This document shows positions 26,938-35,621 of a DNA stretch of 64,000 nucleotides, piece after piece; positions within the stretch are counted from its first letter, which is position 1; each line of letters begins with the position of its first letter. This DNA comes from Psychrobacter sp. MF31 (lineage in GTDB: Bacteria > Pseudomonadota > Gammaproteobacteria > Pseudomonadales > Moraxellaceae). The stretch covers positions 310,001 through 374,000 of the forward strand of contig NZ_JABBDX010000002.1 of assembly GCF_012847335.1 (NCBI RefSeq), read 5' to 3'. Below the pieces are notes generated by a model. It worked only from the letters and a program-made list of their open reading frames with translations, was not told where the DNA came from and ran no database searches. The translations under genes and the position numbers were made by a program.

Positions 26938-28263
26938 GTGAGTCATTCCATCAATCTTGCGATACTTGGCCTAGGAACGGTCGGAACAGGCGTGGTCAAT
27001 TTGATCCATGACAATTTAGAGGAACTTAAGCGCCGAAGCGGTCGCGATATTAAGATTACCACGGTTGGCGTTCGCCGCGACCGCGATGACATTGACCCAA
27101 GCATTCACCAAAGCCGCGACTTGATGGCAATTGCTGCCAGTGATGATGTCGATATCGTCATCGAAGTGATTGGCGGCACAACCCTTGCCAAAGCGTTGAT
27201 TATCGAAGCCATTAAACATGGTAAACATGTGGTCACAGCAAACAAAGCGCTGCTTGCTGAGCATGGCAATGAGATTTTTGCATTAGCTGAAGCTCATCAT
27301 GTCCACGTGGCTTATGAAGCGGCGGTGGCAGGCGGTATTCCGATTATCAAAGTGATGCGTGAGGCGTTGGCCGCCAATAAAGTCGATTGGCTTGCCGGCA
27401 TTATCAATGGTACGGGCAACTTTATCATGAGTGAGATGCGCAAAACTGGTCGCCCATTTGCTGAGGTGCTCAAAGAGGCTCAAGCGCTTGGCTACGCAGA
27501 AGCTGATCCGACCTTTGATGTGGAAGGGATTGATGCGGCGCACAAACTTGCGCTACTTGCCTCGATTGCCTTTGGCATGCCGCTGCAATTTGATAAAGTT
27601 TATTGTGAAGGTATCACCAAAATCACCCTGCAAGATGTTGAGTACGCCGAAGAGCTTGGTTACCGAATCAAGCATTTGGGCTTTGCGGTTCGCCGAGCGG
27701 CAATTGATGATCGACCAGCAGGCATTGAGCTTCGCGTTCACCCGACTTTGATTCCAAAAGATACCTTACTTGCCAATGTCAATGGCGTGAAAAACGCCGT
27801 TTTGGTCAACGCCCATCCGCTCGGGCAAACGCTTTATTATGGGGATGGCGCAGGCGCAGGCGCTACCGCATCGGCAGTGATGGCAGATGTGATGGATTTG
27901 GTTCGCGTTCTTGGTGCGGACAATCACGGTCATCACGTGCCGCATTTGGCATTTATCCCTGAGCAGCTAAACGATCTGACCATTTTACCGGCGGAGCAAA
28001 TGACCACCGGCTATTACCTTCGCGTTCATGCTTATGACAACCCAGGCGTTCTTGCCGACATCACCCGAATTTTAAGTGATTTTGGGATTAACATTGACGC
28101 TATTTTGCAAAAACCTGCCCATAAAGTCGGTCAAGTTCCCATTATTATTTTGACCTTGCCTGTGGTTGAAGCTCAAATGAACCAAGCCATTGCAAAAATT
28201 GAAAACCTTGACGCCGTTACTGACAGCGTGGTTCGCATCCGATTGGATGAGTTGTCCTCATAA
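26938..28263 (+). CDS. hom: homoserine dehydrogenase
   Basis: NAD(P)-dependent reduction of aspartate semialdehyde to homoserine, the branch point to threonine and methionine. The 441 residues comprise a Rossmann domain (ILGLGTVGTGV near residue 10) and a catalytic domain with GIINGTGNFI and LGYAEADPTFDVEGIDAAHKL. A C-terminal ACT domain (about 360-441) is typical of threonine-feedback-controlled enzymes. It is monofunctional, without a fused aspartokinase. The start is GTG with GAGGA in front. thrC, which usually follows, is absent here. Confidence 0.96.
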   Translation: MSHSINLAILGLGTVGTGVVNLIHDNLEELKRRSGRDIKITTVGVRRDRDDIDPSIHQSRDLMAIAASDDVDIVIEVIGGTTLAKALIIEAIKHGKHVVTANKALLAEHGNEIFALAEAHHVHVAYEAAVAGGIPIIKVMREALAANKVDWLAGIINGTGNFIMSEMRKTGRPFAEVLKEAQALGYAEADPTFDVEGIDAAHKLALLASIAFGMPLQFDKVYCEGITKITLQDVEYAEELGYRIKHLGFAVRRAAIDDRPAGIELRVHPTLIPKDTLLANVNGVKNAVLVNAHPLGQTLYYGDGAGAGATASAVMADVMDLVRVLGADNHGHHVPHLAFIPEQLNDLTILPAEQMTTGYYLRVHAYDNPGVLADITRILSDFGINIDAILQKPAHKVGQVPIIILTLPVVEAQMNQAIAKIENLDAVTDSVVRIRLDELSS

Positions 28264-28409
28264 TAAGCGCGTATTTTTAAATAAAAATAAGTGATTTTAC
28301 TTTGCTTGACTGATGGGTTTGTAATAGGCTGACTATTGCAAACCCATTTTTGTTATAACTAAAAATCAAAGTTTCAAGTTTATTGTTATTAACTGGTTAA
28401 GGAAAAGTT

Positions 28410-29600
28410 ATGAGCAAAGATCAATCAAACCCAATCGTTATTGTAAGCAGCGCTCGAACGCCAATGGGCAGCTTTCAAGGCACGCTAAGCGATGCAAAAG
28501 CCACTGACCTTGGCGCTACAGCAATTAAAGCGGCAATTGAGCGCTCAGGCGTTGACAGCGCGTCGGTTGATGAGGTCATCATGGGCTGCATTTTGACCGC
28601 AGGACTTGGTCAAGGTCCCGCCCGCCAAGCGATGCGTCAAGCTGGACTTCCTGACAGCACCGGCGCGGTCACCATCAACAAGCTTTGCGGCTCAGGACTT
28701 AAAGCCATCATGCAAGCCGCAGATGGCATCAGCGCTGGCAGTTTTGATATTGCGGTGGCAGGCGGTATGGAGTCGATGACCAACGCGCCTTATTTATTGC
28801 CAAACGCTCGCAAAGGCTACCGGATGGGACATAAAGAAACCCTTGATCATATGTTCACCGATGGCTTAGAAGATGCCGAAACCGGCAAGCTTATGGGACA
28901 ATTTGCGCAAGAAATGGCAGATAAAAAAGGCTACTCACGCGAACAAATGGACGCCTTTGCCATTGAGTCATTAAATCGCGCGCTTACTGCCATCAATGAC
29001 GGTCATTTTAAAGACGAAATTACCCCCGTTACCATCACCACGCGTAAAGGTGACATCAGCGTCGATACCGATGAAGAACCTGCGCTTGCCAATGCCGAGC
29101 GAATCCCAAAACTGCGCGCCGCTTTTGCCAAAGACGGTACGATTACCGCTGCCAATGCCAGCTCAATTTCTGATGGCGCAGCTGCCGTTGTTCTCATGAG
29201 CAAAGCCAATGCAGCCGCAAAAAATTTGCCCTATCAAGCAAAAATTATCGCCAGTGCTTCTCACTCGCAGCACCCAAGCGAGTTTACGATTGCTCCTATT
29301 GGCGCGATTAAAAAAGTGCTCGACAAAGCCGGTTGGGAAGCCCCTGAGGTTGATCTTTGGGAAATTAACGAAGCCTTTGCCATGGTTACTATGGCGGCAA
29401 TGGAAGCCTTTAATATTGACCACAGCCGTGTGAACATCGAAGGCGGCGCTTGTGCTCTTGGTCATCCGGTTGGCTGCTCAGGCGCGCGGATTGTGGTAAC
29501 ACTCATCAACTCGCTTAAGCGCACTGGCGGTAAAAAAGGCATTGCTAGCCTTTGTATTGGTGGCGGCGAAGCGGTCGCTATTGCCATTGAAATCGACTAA
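28410..29600 (+). CDS. acetyl-CoA C-acetyltransferase (thiolase II)
   Basis: Biosynthetic-type thiolase condensing two acetyl-CoA to acetoacetyl-CoA (AtoB/PhaA type). The 396 residues show the acylated Cys93 in NKLCGSGLKA, the INEAFAM His/Asn loop and the C-terminal catalytic Cys/His pair in CALGHPVGCSGAR and CIGGGEAVA. The cofactor loop fits the short-chain class. No other beta-oxidation or polyhydroxybutyrate genes lie nearby, so the pathway is open. A terminator follows, so it is probably monocistronic. Confidence 0.95.
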   Translation: MSKDQSNPIVIVSSARTPMGSFQGTLSDAKATDLGATAIKAAIERSGVDSASVDEVIMGCILTAGLGQGPARQAMRQAGLPDSTGAVTINKLCGSGLKAIMQAADGISAGSFDIAVAGGMESMTNAPYLLPNARKGYRMGHKETLDHMFTDGLEDAETGKLMGQFAQEMADKKGYSREQMDAFAIESLNRALTAINDGHFKDEITPVTITTRKGDISVDTDEEPALANAERIPKLRAAFAKDGTITAANASSISDGAAAVVLMSKANAAAKNLPYQAKIIASASHSQHPSEFTIAPIGAIKKVLDKAGWEAPEVDLWEINEAFAMVTMAAMEAFNIDHSRVNIEGGACALGHPVGCSGARIVVTLINSLKRTGGKKGIASLCIGGGEAVAIAIEID

Positions 29601-29680
29601 GTTAAATTTGATTTATAAAAGCTGATTATTTAATAGTTTCTACTTAATAGTGTCTAAACTGACAGTGTTTAAAACCTAAA

Positions 29681-29708
29681 GCCGTTCTTTGATAAGGGCG
29701 GTTTTTTT
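29681..29708 (+). terminator. Rho-independent terminator of the thiolase gene
   Basis: Nine-pair stem GCCGTTCTT/AAGGGCGGT including G-T pairs, TGAT loop, and seven T. Confidence 0.75.
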
Positions 29709-30056
29709 GCATTTTTATTCGTTTGAATCAATTGATAATAATAAAACTTTGTCCATTACTGTAAAAATTCGTTAATTTGTAGCGCGCTGATGTTATGCCA
29801 TTTACAGCCCATTACACGCCTTTACGCCGAACTCACACTTTGCTACGCCGATTATATATCCCTCAAAAAATTGCAGTGCTACGATAATCACAAGTTGAGG
29901 CTAGTTAAGTCAGATGACAACAATAAGATGGCTTATCACTAATAAAATAAGTTTCTAAAAATTTTATTAAACTGCCCACAACCTGAGCTTTTACACGCCT
30001 GATCATCAAAATTATTTTGCGTGATTAATAATAAATTTAATAGAAGGAAAATTATA
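29709..30056. other. intergenic region ahead of the PRC-barrel gene
   Basis: AT-rich, no open frame worth calling. TTACACGCCT appears twice (near 29813 and 29992). An AAGGA lies nine bases before the downstream ATG. I did not find a clear promoter. Confidence 0.4.
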
Positions 30057-30905
30057 ATGAGCCAACTTATCCGCTTAAAAGACATCCAAGCCACTCACCG
30101 TGATCTGATCGGTGACGACTATTACGATCCAACTGGCAAAACTGCTTATGGCGCAAACGAAGAAAAAATCGGTAAAATCGAAGGCGCTTTGGTTGAAGAT
30201 ACCACAGGTCGAATCCGCTATTTGATCGTTGATGCAGGCGGTTGGTTCAGCTCAAAAGAAGTTTTGGTTCCAGCAGGACTTGCACGAATTGTAGGTGATG
30301 ACGTATTTTTTGACAGCTTAACCAAATCACAAGTTGAAGCTATGGAAGTTTACGACCATGACTATCAATACAGCTACAAAGAGCAGTATGAAAAAGATCG
30401 CAAAGCTTTTGTTGCTGATACCGTTCCTACAGCTGAGCGCTTTGATGTTCAAGATACCTCTTACAACGCGCCAAATACCCTTGAATTGCTCGAAGAGCGT
30501 CTAACTGTAAATAAAGACCGTATCGTAGCAGGTTTAGTAAAAGTCGGTAAGCACGTGGTAACCGAAGAGCGCAATATCGATGTCGATCTTGAAGAAGAAC
30601 ACGCCCATATCGAGCGCACTAACGTTGATCGCCCAACCGATCGCCGCATCGGTGATGACTTGAATAACGAAACCATCGAAGTTCAACTTGAAGCGGAGCG
30701 CGCTCGCGTTGGCAAAGAAACTTACGTAACTGAAGAAGTTAACGTTGGCAAAACTACCGAGCACCGCACTGAGACTTTGGTTGAAACCATTCAACGTGAA
30801 GAGCTTGACGTTGACCGTGATGGCAACGTGGTGGATCGCGAAGGCAATGTTGTCAACCGCGAAGGAATCACTGCCGAAGACGTCCGCCGCGCTCGTGGTA
30901 TGTAA
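30057..30905 (+). CDS. PRC-barrel and DUF2382 domain protein
   Basis: 282 residues with no signal peptide. A PRC-barrel domain (about 5-105: GANEEKIGKIEGALVEDTTGRIRYLIVDAGG) is joined to a DUF2382 region. The latter has the characteristic LELLEERLTVNKDRIVAG, KHVVTEERNIDVDLEEEHAHIERTNV and KETYVTEEVNVGKT blocks. It is highly charged. Proteins of this build (YsnF/AvaK type) are associated with general stress responses, but no biochemical role is known. The next gene is a second DUF2382 protein. AAGGA supports the start at 30057; an upstream in-frame ATG lacks a site. Confidence 0.88.
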   Translation: MSQLIRLKDIQATHRDLIGDDYYDPTGKTAYGANEEKIGKIEGALVEDTTGRIRYLIVDAGGWFSSKEVLVPAGLARIVGDDVFFDSLTKSQVEAMEVYDHDYQYSYKEQYEKDRKAFVADTVPTAERFDVQDTSYNAPNTLELLEERLTVNKDRIVAGLVKVGKHVVTEERNIDVDLEEEHAHIERTNVDRPTDRRIGDDLNNETIEVQLEAERARVGKETYVTEEVNVGKTTEHRTETLVETIQREELDVDRDGNVVDREGNVVNREGITAEDVRRARGM

Positions 30906-30947
30906 TAGGAATTTATGCTTATTTACTTAGCATAAAGTAATCAGTTT

Positions 30948-30980
30948 AAAAAAGGTCAGAGCGCGTCTCTGACCTTTTTT
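30948..30980 (+). terminator. Rho-independent terminator after the PRC-barrel gene
   Basis: GGTCAGAG/CTCTGACC stem with a five-base loop, extended by A/T pairs, ending in six T. Confidence 0.93.
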
Positions 30981-31089
30981 ATTAAAAGTAGAGTATTCAA
31001 AACTATTAACCACTAAATATTATCAGCTAATAAATCATTATCTTTTTTTCATATCAGCGTTTCATAATAAAAAAAATAGGAGCAATTTT

Positions 31090-31815
31090 ATGTCAACCAA
31101 TTATCCCGCGTCACAGGATGCGCCATCACTCAGCCCAAAAAGCCTGCAAAACGATCAATCAGCAGTTGCCCTCACTGATGAACATGAGCAGCAAGCTTTT
31201 TTGACTGATCATAGCCATGAAAATAAAATTCCTGCGCCAAATCATGTAACAACGCCACAGGATCAAACACTGCAATCTCAAGCTGTTCAATCGCAAAGCT
31301 TGCAAAGTCAAGGCGATGTCAATGCTCAGCAAAGCTCTTTGACCCAAAACATAGGCGGTAAACTTGAGCTGTTAGAAGAGCGCCCCATCATTAATAAAGA
31401 GCGCATCGACGTTGGTAAAGTTGTTGTTAAAAAGCATACGCGCTCAAAAACAGTGAATGTTCCTATTGAGCTCCTTGAAGAATATATCACGGTTCAAACT
31501 GAATTTAGCAATGACGATCAGCAAAATTTGCTAACAGGCAGTTATGAGGACAAAGAGGTGGTTCGCCATGTGACCCCAACCCTTGATCAAAAAGCAGTAG
31601 TCACGATCAATGGCAATCAGGTCGAGATTGGCGACAGTCCCGTTGAGATTGTGATTTCAAGACAAGTGGCAACGATCACCAAAGACACTTACGTGGTTCA
31701 AGAAGTAAATGTCAATAAAACCACGCATACGCATACCGATAGAGTCGCGGTCACCTTGCAGCATGAAGAGCTGGACGTTTCTGAAGAAGGCTTTTTATCG
31801 CATCCGAACTCATGA
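31090..31815 (+). CDS. DUF2382 domain protein
   Basis: 241 residues. The first 85 are a low-complexity Gln/Ser/Ala-rich region with TLQSQAVQSQSLQSQ repeats. The rest holds two DUF2382-like blocks: LELLEERPIINKERIDVG with VKKHTRSKTVNVPIELLEEYITV, and KDTYVVQEVNVNKTTH with VTLQHEELDV. It is a diverged paralogue of the preceding gene without the PRC barrel. AGGAGC ahead of the ATG is a strong ribosome binding site. The terminator between the two genes suggests separate promoters or partial readthrough. Confidence 0.82.
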   Translation: MSTNYPASQDAPSLSPKSLQNDQSAVALTDEHEQQAFLTDHSHENKIPAPNHVTTPQDQTLQSQAVQSQSLQSQGDVNAQQSSLTQNIGGKLELLEERPIINKERIDVGKVVVKKHTRSKTVNVPIELLEEYITVQTEFSNDDQQNLLTGSYEDKEVVRHVTPTLDQKAVVTINGNQVEIGDSPVEIVISRQVATITKDTYVVQEVNVNKTTHTHTDRVAVTLQHEELDVSEEGFLSHPNS

Positions 31816-31830
31816 AAATAAGACCGCGCA

Positions 31831-31866
31831 AACCAAAAAAGCAACGATAACGTTGCTTTTTTTTGG
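31831..31866. terminator. bidirectional terminator
   Basis: ACCAAAAAAGCAACG and CGTTGCTTTTTT pair around an ATAA loop, with further A/T symmetry on both sides, between the convergent DUF2382 and lipoprotein genes. Confidence 0.92.
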
Positions 31867-31882
31867 TCTTAGCTTTTGATCA

Positions 31883-32434
31883 TTAGCCGGCAGGTGCAAC
31901 CGCAGGTTGGTCTTGGCGTTTACATTCAAAGGTATTGATGTCTTTTTCGTTGTCGCCTGCCTCTCGGATCACGCCAGTTTCGCGAGCTTTATGTGCCACG
32001 CGCCATTCGGTGATGCCTTTGCTGCCATTCAGTGCCGTTTTCACTTCATAAACTTCAGGATTGGTGCCATCATTGGTTTTATCCAGTGTGAGCGTTCCTT
32101 GATTGGTCACCAAAACCACTTGGTTGGCGTCATCTTTATAGGTGGCTTCAACCTTAAGCTCTGGGGTACAAAGGTACTGAATTTGACTAACGCCGCCTGT
32201 GACCATCGCGACGGTATCGTCTGCGACATCGTCAGCAGGAACATCTTCGCCGTCAGTTGCAACGATGGTATCGGTTGGCTCAGCAGGCTCAGCTGACATC
32301 GGAACATCTTGCTCTGAACTTAAATTGGCATCTGCGCTGCTATCAGGCTCAGGTTTTTGACAAGCGCTTAAGCTTAGCGCCCCAATCATAAGACCGGTGA
32401 GCAATAACGATCCACGACGTTGCCCTAATTTCAT
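31883..32434 (-). CDS. lipoprotein with a possible MliC-like domain
   Basis: 183 residues. The signal peptide ends in LSLSAC, a good lipobox. A low-complexity acidic linker (about 30-80) follows, then a small domain beginning YLCTPELKVEATYKDD and ending FECKRQ. The spacing of the two cysteines and the VVLVTNQGTLTLD strand resemble the MliC/PliC family of periplasmic lysozyme inhibitors. The match is by eye and the SGARY-type active loop is not obvious, so function is tentative. Confidence 0.6.
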   Translation of the reverse strand: MKLGQRRGSLLLTGLMIGALSLSACQKPEPDSSADANLSSEQDVPMSAEPAEPTDTIVATDGEDVPADDVADDTVAMVTGGVSQIQYLCTPELKVEATYKDDANQVVLVTNQGTLTLDKTNDGTNPEVYEVKTALNGSKGITEWRVAHKARETGVIREAGDNEKDINTFECKRQDQPAVAPAG

Positions 32435-32583
32435 ATCACTCTCCTAAATGTGGGTTGCCCTTACTATAGCGCGGCTTTTAGCAATCGCCTATGCGCAATT
32501 TGTAAAAATCAAAAGCAGCGGCATCGTTTTTTTGGCGTTGCAAGCCCTTAAAACGATAAGCCGTTTAACATCTAACTTACCGC

Positions 32584-35394
32584 TTAAATCTTACCATGGC
32601 ACTGCTTATATTTAAGCGCCGAACCACAAGGGCAAGGGGCGTTTCGGCTGATATTCATGGCGGCATAAGGATCAGGCTCTTTTTTATTCAGCGCAATATC
32701 GGAATCTGCTGCCATTGTTGCCCCCATCGCGCTGCCAAGATTGACTTGCATCTGACCGCGAGCTCGTGGGGTTTCGCGTGAATTGTCGCCCTCCTCACCC
32801 AAACTGCCGCCATCGCTATGCTCAAAGTGCATTTGCTCTTGCAATCGTTGCTGCTCGGCGCGCTGCTGGGCTTCTAATGCTTCAAGCTCCTCGGCAGTTG
32901 GGATATGAACGCGTGATAAGTCCTGAACGGTTTCTGATTTAATGGCGCCAAGCATCATTTGAAACAATTCAAACGACTCGCGCTTGTATTCTTGCTCTGG
33001 GTTTTTTTGGGCATAGCCGCGAAGATGGATGCCTTTTCGCAGCTGATCCATTTGGGTTAAATGCTCTTTCCAGTGCTTATCGAGGCTTTGCAGCATAAAA
33101 TGGCGCTCAAGCTGGGCGGCATTGGTTTCGCCCATTTGTTCGCGGCGACCGTGGTAATGATCAAGCGCCGTTTGGATGATTTTTTCGCGAAGACCTTCTT
33201 CATCGAGGCGACGATCTTCATCAAGCCAATCGTTAATTGGCATATAGATTTTAAATTCGTCCTCAAGCTCATCCTCAAGACCATCGATATTCCACTGATC
33301 ATCAACCGATCCTGGTGGAATAAACTGGTTAATCATGGCGTTGTAGACTTCATAATGCATCGCGTCGATGGCGTCCAATAAGTCCATCTCATTGAGTAAA
33401 TCATCGCGCTGACCGTAAATAACTTTTCGCTGCTCGTTGGCTACGTCATCATATTTAAGCAGGTTTTTACGGGCATCAAAGTCGCGAGCTTCCACTTTAC
33501 CTTGGGCGTTTTCGATCGATTTTGAAACCATTTTATGCTCAATGGCTTCATCTTCTTTAAGTCCCATCGCGCGCATCATGTTAACGACGCGGTCGCCTGC
33601 AAAAATGCGCATCAAGTCATCCTCTAATGACAAGAAAAAGCGCGACATGCCAGGGTCACCTTGACGACCGGCACGGCCGCGAAGCTGGTTGTCAATCCGG
33701 CGCGACTCATGGCGCTCAGAGCCAATGATGTGAAGACCGCCTGCCGCAACGACTTGATCGTGTTTGACTTGCCATTCGGCTTTTAAGCGCGCAAGCTCGT
33801 CTGGGCTTACCACGTCGATATCTTCGATAAACGATTGCCAGTTGCCACCCAAAATAATATCCGTTCCGCGACCTGCCATGTTGGTGGCGATGGTAACGGC
33901 TTTGGGGCTACCAGCTTGGGCAATGATTTCAGCTTCGCGCTCGTGCTGCTTGGCGTTTAGCACGTTATGCTTGATGCCTTCTTGATCCAGCAAATAGGAC
34001 AGCTCTTCTGAGGCTTCAATCGTTGCCGTACCAACAAGCACTGGCGCGCCTTTGGCTTGGATTTCTTTAATCTCGCGGATGATGCCTTTATATTTGCCAA
34101 GTTTGGTCAAAAAGATTTGGTCATCCAAATCCACCCGAGCAATTGGGCGGTGCGTTGGAATGACCACCACATCCAAATCATAAGTTGATTTAAACTCCGC
34201 CGCTTCGGTGTCTGCCGTTCCCGTCATTCCCGATAATTTGTCATAAAGTCGGAAATAGTTCTGGAACGTGGTCGTTGCTAGCGTTTGGTTTTCGGCTTGA
34301 ATCTCAACGTTTTCTTTAGCTTCAACCGCTTGATGCAAGCCTTCTGACCAGCGGCGACCGGGCATGGTGCGACCGGTGTTTTCATCAACGATAATCACCT
34401 CGCCTTCATGGACGATGTAGTGAATGTTTTTGACAAAAATATGATGGGCGCGGATGGCGGCTTGAACGTGAGCAAGTAGCGGTAACCGGCTTGGGCTATA
34501 AAGGCTTTCATTTTCGCCAAGCTCGCCGACTTCCATCAAAAAGCGCTCGATTTTCTCATAGCCTTTTTCGCTGATTTCGATTTGCCTATTTTTTTCATCA
34601 ATCCAAAAATCTTCGTCTTCGTTGTTTTTATTGGCTTCTTCATCTTTTGAGCGTTTCAGGCGCGGAATGATGGTGTTAATCAGCGCGTACATTCTCGACG
34701 AGTCTTCAGCTTGACCGGAGATAATCAGCGGCGTTCGCGCTTCATCAATCAAAATCGAGTCAATTTCATCAATAATGGCATAATTCAGCGGTCGCTGTTT
34801 TTTCTCATTTAAGCTGAACACCATATTATCGCGAAGATAATCAAAGCCGTATTCATTATTGGTGCCGTAAGTGATGTCAGCTTGATAAGCGGCAACCTTG
34901 TCATGCGCCGGCTGCTGCGAGTAAATCACGCCAACGCTTAGCCCCAAAAAGGCAAATAGCGGTCGGTTTAATTCAGCATCACGCGCCGCCAAGTAGTCGT
35001 TGACCGTAACCACGTGAACGCCCTTACCGCTAATGGCGTTGAGATAAATGGCAAGGGTCGCCATCAAGGTTTTACCCTCACCGGTTTTCATCTCGGCGAT
35101 TTTGCCTTCATGCAAGGTGATACCGCCAATCAATTGCACGTCATAATGGCGCATTCCGGTGACGCGCAAGGACGCCTCACGGCAAACCGCAAAGGCTTCA
35201 GGCAGCAGCGCATCCAAGCTTTCGCCGTTTTGGTGGCGCGATTTGAACTCTTCGGTTTTTTGTTTGAGCGCCTCATCACTTAGGGCTTGGATATTTTTTT
35301 CTTGGGCGTTGACCTTGTCCACCACGCGGCGCATGCGTTTAAGTTCGCGCTCGTTTTTGGTGCCGACCACACTGCCTACAATCTTTGATAACAT
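32584..35394 (-). CDS. secA: SecA, preprotein translocase ATPase
   Basis: Motor of Sec-dependent protein export, working with SecYEG. The 936 residues contain NBD1 with Walker [14 protein letters not shown], the DEAD-type [13 protein letters not shown] box, a preprotein cross-linking domain, and NBD2 ([24 protein letters not shown]). The helical scaffold/wing follows. The C-terminal zinc-binding SecB/lipid tail is [18 protein letters not shown] nine bases upstream favours ATG 35394 ([11 protein letters not shown], the family start) over the longer frame from 35430. It is divergent from mutS. Confidence 0.97.
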   Translation of the reverse strand: MLSKIVGSVVGTKNERELKRMRRVVDKVNAQEKNIQALSDEALKQKTEEFKSRHQNGESLDALLPEAFAVCREASLRVTGMRHYDVQLIGGITLHEGKIAEMKTGEGKTLMATLAIYLNAISGKGVHVVTVNDYLAARDAELNRPLFAFLGLSVGVIYSQQPAHDKVAAYQADITYGTNNEYGFDYLRDNMVFSLNEKKQRPLNYAIIDEIDSILIDEARTPLIISGQAEDSSRMYALINTIIPRLKRSKDEEANKNNEDEDFWIDEKNRQIEISEKGYEKIERFLMEVGELGENESLYSPSRLPLLAHVQAAIRAHHIFVKNIHYIVHEGEVIIVDENTGRTMPGRRWSEGLHQAVEAKENVEIQAENQTLATTTFQNYFRLYDKLSGMTGTADTEAAEFKSTYDLDVVVIPTHRPIARVDLDDQIFLTKLGKYKGIIREIKEIQAKGAPVLVGTATIEASEELSYLLDQEGIKHNVLNAKQHEREAEIIAQAGSPKAVTIATNMAGRGTDIILGGNWQSFIEDIDVVSPDELARLKAEWQVKHDQVVAAGGLHIIGSERHESRRIDNQLRGRAGRQGDPGMSRFFLSLEDDLMRIFAGDRVVNMMRAMGLKEDEAIEHKMVSKSIENAQGKVEARDFDARKNLLKYDDVANEQRKVIYGQRDDLLNEMDLLDAIDAMHYEVYNAMINQFIPPGSVDDQWNIDGLEDELEDEFKIYMPINDWLDEDRRLDEEGLREKIIQTALDHYHGRREQMGETNAAQLERHFMLQSLDKHWKEHLTQMDQLRKGIHLRGYAQKNPEQEYKRESFELFQMMLGAIKSETVQDLSRVHIPTAEELEALEAQQRAEQQRLQEQMHFEHSDGGSLGEEGDNSRETPRARGQMQVNLGSAMGATMAADSDIALNKKEPDPYAAMNISRNAPCPCGSALKYKQCHGKI

Positions 35395-35417
35395 ATGATT
35401 TAACCTTTGAAAATTTT

Positions 35418-35433
35418 TGATTGCCAGCAATCA
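35418..35433. promoter_or_regulatory. perfect palindrome in the secA leader
   Basis: TGATTGC-CA-GCAATCA, 24 bases upstream of the secA ATG and downstream of its likely promoter. Could be an operator or a small hairpin in the leader RNA. Confidence 0.45.
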
Positions 35434-35464
35434 TGGCTGACCATCACCCTACAAAGTGTGCCTC

Positions 35465-35470
35465 ATTATA
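35465..35470 (-). promoter_or_regulatory. candidate -10 element of secA
   Basis: Perfect TATAAT on the minus strand about 70 bases ahead of secA; the -35 is not clear. Confidence 0.4.
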
Positions 35471-35538
35471 TATGGTTATCGCGGTCATGGATACAAGGGC
35501 AGCAGGTCATATTTGCGCGCAAAACTACCGTTAAATCA

Positions 35539-35547
35539 TGATAAAAT
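35539..35547 (+). promoter_or_regulatory. candidate extended -10 of mutS
   Basis: TGATAAAAT (extended TGn plus TAAAAT, five of six) about 75 bases before mutS. A 12-base palindrome TTTGCGCGCAAA lies just upstream at 35512-35523. Confidence 0.4.
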
Positions 35548-35621
35548 AGCCCAATCGTGCTGATAATAAACAAGATTATCTTGAATTATCTGCCAACCCT
35601 TTTTAAGAATTGAGACTTTGA

